Below, one piece after another: positions 46,352 through 54,500 of a stretch of DNA of 60,160 nt (position 1 is the stretch's first letter; each line of letters opens with the position of its first letter). The stretch lies in contig JALNZU010000022.1 of NCBI GenBank assembly GCA_023229245.1, forward strand, positions 1 to 60,160, written 5' to 3'. The notes beneath the pieces were generated by a model. That model searched no databases. It was not told the origin of the DNA and was given only the letters and a program-made list of their open reading frames with translations. Position numbers and translations under genes: made by a program. This DNA comes from Bacteroidales bacterium. Its GTDB lineage: Bacteria > Bacteroidota > Bacteroidia > Bacteroidales > F082.

Positions 46352-46578
46352 CCGGCTTTAATTATTTAGTTTCTAAGGTGTAAAGCAACCCCAAAATAAA
46401 ATATAGACGAAATTGCTGCTTAATACACTTAGTCATCTTAATCTATCAACTATAGATAAAAATAAATCAGACGTATGTTGATGTAGTATGATAAGTTTCT
46501 CATGTACTTAATGCAAAAAATGCTGAGATATTGTATCAACCCAATAAATGTTTATGTGAGGGGATGAGAGGAGAATAA

Positions 46579-46866
46579 ATGGCAGCACCGGGTAAAATTC
46601 TTTTCAAAAAACAACTAACTAAATTAATCCATTGTAATATAGATAGTTGTATTAAATTCCTTGAAAAAAACGACTTTTTGGAGAGCGATAAAAAGTATAT
46701 ACCGAATCGGAAAAGTTATTACTATCAATCTAAAGCAACAAGTTTTCAACTGTATTCCATTACGGAAGAATCACCGTTGTACGAAAGACTGGCAAAGAAG
46801 TACAAGGCCAAAAAAACGAATTGGGTAACGAAATTATTGAGCTTGAAAACTACTTTTCAAAGATAG
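46579..46866 (+). CDS. Unrecognised short ORF, probably a decayed fragment
   Basis: 95 residues, Lys- and Tyr-rich (FKKQLTKLIHCN, RKSYYYQSK, YERLAKKYKAKK). I do not recognise it. Just before its end another frame opens that reads ELENYFSKIDFPADPVRLNQ and stops at 46904; that wording resembles a short Bacteroidota mobile-element family, so either a frameshift or a deletion junction lies near 46800-46830. Base use is more AT-rich than in the flanking genes. It lies between the CoA-binding gene and the orphan HicB gene in the scar next to tRNA-Val. Confidence 0.35.
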   Translation: MAAPGKILFKKQLTKLIHCNIDSCIKFLEKNDFLESDKKYIPNRKSYYYQSKATSFQLYSITEESPLYERLAKKYKAKKTNWVTKLLSLKTTFQR

Positions 46867-46977
46867 ATTTTCCGGCCGATCCTGTGCGGTTGAACCAATA
46901 TTGAATTTAAAGATATACTCACAAGCTTTAATGGGATTATAAAAGAAGCTGAGAATGAGTAGTTTACAAACTAACCT

Positions 46978-47008
46978 CGTACCGTTCGTACTGGGTACGA
47001 ATGGTACG
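46978..47008. repeat. 31-base near-perfect palindrome
   Basis: CGTACCGTTCGTAC (46978-46991), TGG, GTACGAATGGTACG (46995-47008): 14-base arms with a single mismatch. The half-site GTACGAA also repeats directly at the right (46995 and 47004). It lies 28 bases past the HicB-like stop and has no U-tract, so it reads more like a protein-binding or recombination site than a terminator. Confidence 0.6.
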
Positions 47009-47035
47009 AAAAGTGCGACTGAACACCTAAACATT

Positions 47036-47440
47036 TTACAGCAAAAACCGGACTTCGGAAAGTTCCCTACCTATTTGCTGAACCCCTTGCAAGATACGTT
47101 TGGTCTGACTTGCAGATGGTTTTTTTATCCCCTTGATGTATTGAGCCAAAAGACTTTGATTCATTCCTATACGTTCAGAAAGTGCCTTTACATTGATAAT
47201 CCTGTAAAAGTCAAAAAAGCTTTCCAAATCATATTCAAAGTTTATTTCTTCAATGGTAAAGGTAAAGCCCAAGTCTTCAAAAGTAAGATTGACCATTTCT
47301 ATAATCATTTGTTGAAGCTCTTCCCAGGAATCGCCACAGGTAATAAGGCTTCTGTTTTCCCATTGTCCTACTGCCGTATAACCCAAATCTTCTTTGATAA
47401 CTTGAAGGTTGATTTTCGGTTTTTTAAGTGTTACATTCAT
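47036..47440 (-). CDS. HicB-like antitoxin with C-terminal HTH (orphan)
   Basis: 134 residues. The N-terminal half (about 8-60: INLQVIKEDLGYTAVGQWENRSLITCGDSWEEL) resembles the HicB partial RNase H fold, and the C-terminal half (about 85-130: NVKALSERIGMNQSLLAQYIKG, SASQTKRILQGVQQIG) is a helix-turn-helix. HicB proteins neutralise HicA mRNA interferases and repress their own operon. The expected hicA upstream on the same strand survives only as a 76-base remnant (47446-47521), five bases before this ATG. So the antitoxin seems to have outlived its toxin. Confidence 0.7.
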   Translation of the reverse strand: MNVTLKKPKINLQVIKEDLGYTAVGQWENRSLITCGDSWEELQQMIIEMVNLTFEDLGFTFTIEEINFEYDLESFFDFYRIINVKALSERIGMNQSLLAQYIKGIKKPSASQTKRILQGVQQIGRELSEVRFLL

Positions 47441-47445
47441 ATCTT

Positions 47446-47521
47446 TTACCTTTTATCGGTTTTAATTTCAGCAAGCTTTAGTATGGCTTGTAGAGTTCCT
47501 TATCAGTTCACTTGACTTCAT
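47446..47521 (-). pseudogene. hicA remnant with internal deletion
   Basis: From the ATG ending at 47521 the minus strand reads MKSSELIRNS, the usual start of a HicA toxin, then runs to a stop after HTKAC. In another frame the next bases read ILKLAEIKTDKR and stop at 47446, like a HicA C-terminus. About 40 codons of the middle, including the catalytic His strand, are missing, and the two ends are in different frames. It lies five bases before the HicB-like ATG. The identification is by eye from two short ends, so moderate. Confidence 0.55.
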
Positions 47522-47526
47522 AGGAA

Positions 47527-47551
47527 CAAAAGTAATAATTTTATTACTTTT
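47527..47551 (-). promoter_or_regulatory. Palindromic operator over the hicAB -7 box
   Basis: AAAAGTAATAA (47528-47538), two bases, TTATTACTTTT (47541-47551): perfect 11-base arms. On the minus strand TACTTTTG (47527-47534) fits the -7 consensus and overlaps the palindrome, six bases before the hicA ATG. Placement fits autorepression by the HicB HTH; that is inferred. Confidence 0.55.
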
Positions 47552-47577
47552 TAGATCTAACCTCAACAAAGATTTTC

Positions 47578-48075
47578 ATGAGTAAATATCAGTATATTTT
47601 AGAAAAAGGCAGCAAAAAGTATCATTGCCCGGATTGTAAAAGTAAGACATTTGTAAGATACATAGACACGGAAACAGGCAACTATTTACCTGAACACTAC
47701 GGACGTTGCGACCGTGAAAGTAAATATTCTTATCACCTCAACCCTTATTCTGATGGGTACGAAACAATGATTTCGAAGAAGGAAAACGCTAACCATTTAG
47801 TAAACTTTATGAGTTGGAAACCTCAACGAATACAGCCCACTGAACCAGTGTTTTTTGACTATGAAACATTCAAACAAACACTACAGCACTATGAAGATAC
47901 TATGTTTATACATAACTTATTTACAAACGTTTTTTCCCTTTTGAAGTTGAGGATGTTACAAAAGTTATTCAGTTATACCGGTTGGGTACGGTTGCAGAAG
48001 GGTACAGAGCAGGAGCAATATCATTTCCTTTCATTGGTATAAAGGGTAATGTAAGAACTGTATTTCAGTTTCGAA
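47578..48075 (+). pseudogene. Frameshifted, truncated DUF6371-like gene
   Basis: Starts MSKYQYILEKGSKKYHCPDC with a CxxC...C zinc-finger-like N-terminus (CPDCKSKTFVRYIDTETGNY, YGRCDRE), as in DUF6371 (toprim/primase-like) proteins carried by Bacteroidota mobile elements. After FIHNLFTNVF the frame breaks in a T/C-rich tract near 47930-47942; the next frame continues the family as PFEVEDVTKVIQLYRLG and GYRAGAISFPFIGIKGNVRT. Likeness ends near 48075, well short of a full gene. The first frame by itself stops at 48042. So it carries both a frameshift and a 3' truncation close to the tRNA gene. Confidence 0.6.
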
Positions 48076-48120
48076 AGTATATTATAAAGGGGAGTTGTGT
48101 ATCAAATTGTGTGCACAAAG

Positions 48121-48154
48121 AAAAAACCACTTACCGAAAAAACACTGTAAGTGG
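48121..48154 (-). terminator. Terminator of tRNA-Val
   Basis: On the minus strand CCACTTAC (48147-48154), a 12-base loop, GTAAGTGG (48127-48134) and then TTTTTT (48121-48126), 14 bases after the tRNA discriminator base. Confidence 0.8.
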
Positions 48155-48167
48155 CTGATTTTAAAGG

Positions 48168-48242
48168 TGGGAGCTACTGGATTCGAACCAGTGACCCCCT
48201 GCTTGTAAGGCAGGTGCTCTGAACCAGCTGAGCTAAGCTCCC
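48168..48242 (-). tRNA. tRNA-Val (anticodon UAC)
   Basis: 75 bases on the minus strand. Acceptor stem GGGAGCT (48236-48242) pairs with AGCTCCC (48169-48175), discriminator A at 48168. D-arm TTAGCTCAGCTGGTTCAGAGC, anticodon loop CTTACAA with anticodon TAC, T-loop GGTTCGAATCC. CCA is not encoded in full (the sequence runs ACCTTT). Its 3' side faces the decayed mobile DNA at 46.4-48.1 kb. Confidence 0.97.
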
Positions 48243-48257
48243 TTTGTTTTGGGACTG

Positions 48258-48287
48258 CAAAGATACACCAAGATTTATTACATACAA
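48258..48287 (-). promoter_or_regulatory. Promoter of tRNA-Val
   Basis: Minus strand TTG (48285-48287), exactly 19 bases, TATCTTTG (48258-48265). The start would be about 9 bases before the mature tRNA end. Confidence 0.7.
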
Positions 48288-48439
48288 GAAAAAATTAAAA
48301 AAATTCACCTGACGAAAATCAGGCTGTATCAATTTAAAAATGTGGATCATTCGGGTTGTATAGCAAGGTTTAAATGTAAACTCAGAAATAGTATCATACG
48401 TATAAACGCGATTAAAACTTATTCGTTTAAGTAAATTCT

Positions 48440-48515
48440 GCAAAAAAAATAATCCGCCTTCTTCAAACAAATTCATGTATAGACTAAATTGCATATACAC
48501 GAATTTGTTGAAGAA
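48440..48515 (-). terminator. Long-stem terminator of the giant T9SS gene
   Basis: On the minus strand, TTCTTCAACAAATTCGTGTA (48496-48515) and the bases on to 48494 pair with 48459-48481 over about 22 base pairs, with one T/C mismatch and one bulged base, around a 12-base loop. About ten bases later comes TTATTTTTTTTG (48440-48451). It lies 45 bases after the stop at 48560. The stem is unusually long for a terminator. Confidence 0.6.
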
Positions 48516-48559
48516 AATAGTTGTATGTCAAATGATTGTATTACACATCGGATATAGTT

Positions 48560-51500
48560 TTATTGGACACGTATCAGCTTTCCTTTAAGATAATATTGTT
48601 TTGCCCGACCGTTGAGCATGACTGTATAATGATATACTGCACTGCCGGTTAAGCTGTTACTGTCAATTATTAGTTGATATGTGCCCGAACTTGCTTCTGT
48701 AGTTTTGCCATACACCATCCTTCCTAACTCATCGAACACTAATAAGCTAAGTGTCCCTTCTTCAGGCAATTGAACCTGAACCGTTGTATGTTCAGTAAAT
48801 GGATTAGGAAATGCAAAGGCAAGCAGATCAGCATTAGCGGCTTTTCGCAGGGCTAAAGTTTTTAATGTGAGGTGCGACAGTTCTATCGCTTCAGGAGAAG
48901 CAAAAGAAGTATTGTCCGAATTGACAGACAACACTATTCCATCATCCGGCAACTGGTGTATCACAGCTTCAATATGTGCGATAGGAATATCATGTGCCAG
49001 ATAAAAAGGCTCATATTCAAGCCAGCCCATAGTGATCATGTGTGTTTCTGCATTATGATAATATATTGGAGCTCCATATATGGCTTTGACCTCTATTTGC
49101 TGTGGATCGTAATTGAAACTGATGTTGCAAGCCGACAATTTAGCTGCTTCTGAAAGGAATAGCGGGAGTAGTATTGTGTCCGCTTCATAGACTGTTTTTT
49201 CAGCATAAACACCTGGTTTTCTATGACTTTGTTTGTTATGCTGTGGAGCAAAAGAAGCATTTACATCTCCCACCGGGCTGAAATAAATATTGAATACATT
49301 TGTTCCTGCTTGTAGTTCAGGCAATACTGCTTCATAATAAATCTCATTTAATGGAGTGGTTGGCTGATAATTTCCTGCAGCTTCAAATTGAATATCAGGT
49401 GCGGCAGGATAGCGCAGACTGTGATGGTCTTCTACTAAAGATCCTGCTATATGGAAGTTGTGCTTATTACCGGCAAATGGGTCAGAACCCGGCATTCCAA
49501 TAATACGGTTCATCAGGCTCAACGCATCGGATGCATTGATTGAACCATTACCGTTGACATCAGCTACCTGGAAGGCAAAATCCGATAAACTCGTTCCATC
49601 TACACCAAGTAGCCAGGGGAATGAGTTCACAAGAGGGCTCATCACTGACATATGATTGATCAACAGTGCGTCAACAGAAGTAGCTCCACCCCAGTTATTC
49701 CATAACCAGCTAAGGGAGAGATTGTTATATTGATTAGACTCCCAAATACGTAAAGTGTAGTTACGGCCGGATTCTAAATTGACAAACGAAAAGTATGACT
49801 CCAATTGTAAGGCCTGATTGGATGAAACGATCTGGCGTGGACGTACAGCCATTCCATTTTCAAACAGTTGAACATAAAATACGGTCTGTGGCGTAGGTGA
49901 CTGTATGCTGGTCTCGGCTGCATTAAATATCTTAAGCTGCCCGCTGAGAGAGCTTTTGTCGTCTTCTTCACCTAAGTTGAGCACTATTACTTCATTCAAT
50001 CCACCCGTTGGATTGCTGGTAAAAGTATAGTCCCATATCCCATTTTCGGAGGTGTGAACCTTTATAGTATTGCCGTTCAGCAAGCTTCTTTCTTCAATTC
50101 GCCTGACTCCCGCCTGATTCATATTGGGTACAATTCCTCCCCATGCTCCAATCTGGCCGGCAACCTCATTACGATAAAAAGCCGGATAGGTAGTGTTGGC
50201 TGCAAAATCTATATCTGTTACCTCAATGCTTGTTCCATACAATGGTCGTCCTGAACCTGTTATATTATTATATATCAATGCGAAGTTCTTTGGTGTGGCA
50301 GAGGAAGTAGCCCGTATGGCAGTACCTGCTTCGGGAGTATTGGTCTCGCCAAAATTGAGAACAGTAATATCGCCGGTTGTCAGGTAAGTAGCAGCTGTAG
50401 TGCCATTATTTCCATCATTTAGACGGATACGCATTTGAATGGTATTTCCCGGAGTGAAACGGATATTGCCAGTAGGCTCAATCATAAACCATCCCGTATA
50501 TTCTCCTGATGCATTAGTAGAAAACACACCATATTGTCCTTCATTTACAAAGCCTGGATTAGTAGTCCTGAAAAAGATGTTTCCGTTCACATAAATAGGA
50601 TTACCTGCACCTGCAGCTGAAGGCGTGTCAGTATTGCTTACAGCTTGATTGGTATATCTATAGATGGCATTTGGTATCAGGTTACTTAGTTTGACACGGA
50701 ACGCAAAAGGTAGGCGGGTATTGTTAGTTCCGTTAACACCTTGAATGAACTGTGGCAGGATAAGGTCTGTAAGCATCGCATCACCGAGTGTAGCAGCAAA
50801 AGCTTGAGGTACCGTTCCATCAGTCTTATATCTGATCCTATCGCCCGAGCCGTTGAATGGAAATATCTGGAAGTAATATGTGGTAGCTTGTTGCAGACCA
50901 GTAAAAGCAACAGTTTGTATTCCGGCAGTTGCCAGCTTGACTGATTGACTTTCGGTCTCAATCTGCCCATCTATGGGAGCTTGAATATCATTAAAACCAA
51001 TCGAACTGGCCTTGACCACATAACCCTCTGCCGCAGGAATTGCATCCGTCCAGCTAACTGTTAATTTTGTTTTGGAGTTTACGTCTGCTGTGAAATTTGT
51101 CGGATAGGCTTCGGGTGTATAAATAGCTTCAATCACATTACCGCTCAATGTCAGTGTTTTCTGTTCGGTGCCCGGCGAAGTGATGAGGATATTCTCGTTG
51201 TAGTCGCCTACCGCTAATCCGGCCTTCATGCGGACAAATAGCTGAGTTGGTGTGAGCGTGCCTCCTTGCTGAGGAAGGTTAAGTCCGGGCTCGGCAATGA
51301 AAGCAGCTCCGTCTGTCAGCGATATTTCAAAAGCTACAGGCTCGGCGATATTAACCTGATCTTCCAATGCACGTCCGGAAATGGTGAACGATTGCGTGAG
51401 CGAAGGCCCTTCGTCAAAGACATACTGAAATCCGGTCAGCTGATGCGGTTCAAGTGTTAACTCAGGTTCCTGATCAGTTTCAATGACTAATATATTGGTC

Positions 51501-54500
51501 AGACCACCCCTTGGATTCACTGTATTAGTCTGATCCCATAATCCTGTAGGGTTAGTCAATACCGAGATGGCCTCTCCCGATTCCCGGCTTCGTTCTTCAA
51601 TACGTATTACCCCGGTAGGATTATCGTTAGGCACTATAGTACCCCATGCTCCAGCTATCCCGTTCACTTCATTTCTGTAGAAAGCGGCATAGCTGTTTAT
51701 AGCAGCAAAGTCAATCCCACTTACTTCAATATGCGTACCGGCTAAAGGCCTGTTGTCAGCTCCATAAAGCATGACAAAATTACCCGACATGAATTTGGAG
51801 GTGCCTCTTATTCCGGTTCCTGATTCAGGCCCTGCTTCTGTTCCAAAGCCTATCATCTGAACTCCTTCCGATGTAAAGTACCAAACCGGATTATTTCCGT
51901 CTTGACCATCGTTCAGCCGAATTCGCATATAGACTGTATTTCCCGGTGCAAAACGAGCATTCGTCGTAGGCTCAATCATAAACCATCCGGCAAATTCACC
52001 ATTGTTATCGGTAGTAAACAGCCCGTGCTGGTCAGGATTAGAGAAGGAAGTGCTGCTTGATCTGTTGAATGAGCCATCGGCCTGAACAAAGATAGGAACT
52101 CCGGCACCGGCAACAGTTGGCCCGTCATTATCGCTTACAACCTGATTGATGTATTTATAGGTGGCATCAGGATTTAATCCATTGAAAGCCATTCGGAAGG
52201 CATAAGTCAGCCTGTTGTTGTTTGCTCCGAAATAGAGTGGTAATATCTCAGTTGTCATAGAAGGCCCGGTCAGGGTAGTAGCCGATGCCTGAGGCACTTG
52301 ACCATCGGTTTTGTAGGTAATATGTTCTCCGTTCCCGTTATAGGGATATATTTTGAAGAAATACTCCGTCAGTTGCTCTAATTCAGTAAAGGTACATGTT
52401 TCTGTTCCGGCGGGTAGGTTACGTACCATATCGGAATTGATTTCTTCTATTCCGTTCACTGGAGGTGTTATAGCTTCAAATCCATCTTTGCTGGCTTTGA
52501 TCAGATAAGCTTCTGCCTCTGGTTGAGCGTCAGTCCACTCCGTTCGTATCTTATCGAATGCTTCTGCAATAGCAGTAAACAGGGTTACATGCGCCTGCGG
52601 CGGATTGATACCTTCAATCACATTACCGCTCAATGTCAGTATTTTCTGTTCGGTGCCCGGCAAAGTGATGAGGATATTCTCGTTGTAGTCGCCTACCGCT
52701 AATCCGGCCTTCATGCGGACGAAAACCTGAGTTGGTGTGAGCGTGCCTCCTTGCTGAGGAAGGTTAAGTCCGGGCTCGGCAATGAAAGCAGCTCCGTCTG
52801 TCAGCGATATTTCAAAAGCTATAGGCTCGGCGATATTAACCTGATCTTCCAATGCACGTCCGGAAATGGTGAACGATTGCGTGAGCGAAGGCCCTTCGTC
52901 AAAGACATACTGAAATCCGGTCAGCTGATCCGGTTCAAGTGTTAACTCAGGTTCCTGATCAGTTTCAATGACTAATATATTGGTCAGACCACCCCTTGGA
53001 TTCACTGTATTAGTCTGATCCCATAATCCTGTAGGGTTAGTCAATACCGAGATGGCCTCTCCCGATTCCCGGCTTCGTTCTTCAATACGTATTACCCCGG
53101 TAGGATTATCGTTAGGCACTATAGTACCCCATGCTCCAGCTATCCCGTTCACTTCATTTCTGTAGAAAGCGGCATAGCTGTTTATAGCAGCAAAGTCAAT
53201 CCCACTTACTTCAATATGCGTACCGGCTAAAGGCCTGTTGTCAGCTCCATAAAGCATGACAAAATTACCCGACATGAATTTGGAGGTGCCTCTTATTCCG
53301 GTTCCTGATTCAGGCCCTGCTTCTGTTCCAAAGCCTATCATCTGAACTCCTTCCGATGTAAAGTACCAAACCGGATTATTTCCGTCTTGACCATCGTTCA
53401 GCCGAATTCGCATATAGACTGTATTTCCCGGTGCAAAACGAGCATTCGTCGTAGGCTCAATCATAAACCATCCGGCAAATTCACCATTGTTATCGGTAGT
53501 AAACAGCCCGTGCTGGTCAGGATTAGAGAAGGAAGTGCTGCTTGATCTGTTGAATGAGCCATCGGCCTGAACAAAGATAGGAACTCCGGCACCGGCAACA
53601 GTTGGCCCGTCATTATCGCTTACAACCTGATTGATGTATTTATAGGTGGCATCAGGATTTAATCCATTGAAAGCCATTCGGAAGGCATAAGTCAGCCTGT
53701 TGTTGTTTGCTCCGAAATAGAGTGGTAATATCTCAGTTGTCATAGAAGGCCCGGTCAGGGTAGTAGCCGATGCCTGAGGCACTTGACCATCGGTTTTGTA
53801 GGTAATATGTTCTCCGTTCCCGTTATAGGGATATATTTTGAAGAAATACTCCGTCAGTTGCTCTAATTCAGTAAAGGTACATGTTTCTGTTCCGGCGGGT
53901 AGGTTACGTACCATATCGGCATTGATTTCTTCTATTCCGTCCACAGGAGGTGTTATAGCTTCAAATCCGTCTTTGCTGGCTTTGATCAGATAAGCTTCTG
54001 CCTCTGGTTGAGCGTCAGTCCACTCCGTTCGTATCTTATCGAATGCTTCTGCAATAGCAGTAAACTGGGTTACATGCGCCTGAGGCGGATTGATACCTTC
54101 AATCACATTACCGCTCAATGTCAGTGTTTTCTGTTCGGTGCCCGGCGAAGTGATGAGGATATTCTCGTTGTAGTCGCCTGCCGCTAATCCGGCCTTCATG
54201 CGGACGTAAAGCTGTGTTGGAGCTATGGTACCGTTTATCGGGTTCAGTGTGATAGGTGAAGTGGCATTGAAATTGGGTTCATCGGTTTCTGAAATCTCGA
54301 ATGAGTTACTTCCGGTAATAGTAATATCGGTATTTAGATTTGCTCCTGAGACACTAAATGATTGTACATCTGAAGGACCCTGTCCGGTAATATATTCAAA
54401 GCCATCTAATTGTGTAGGATTCATCGTAATTAGCGGTGTCTGCCGGATATTAATGACAAGCACATTTGCTTTGCCACCATCGGGATTGACAGTGTTTTGA

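Noticed and set aside
46352..48167. CRISPR array or active integrase at the tRNA-Val scar
   Set aside because: No regularly spaced repeats and no integrase or transposase reading frame is present; only decayed cargo remains.
48174..48500. Minus-strand open frame across tRNA-Val
   Set aside because: It reads through the tRNA gene and its promoter; chance frame.
51266..52945. Two identical plus-strand frames of 64 codons
   Set aside because: They are antisense shadows of the 1,485-base tandem copies of the giant gene.
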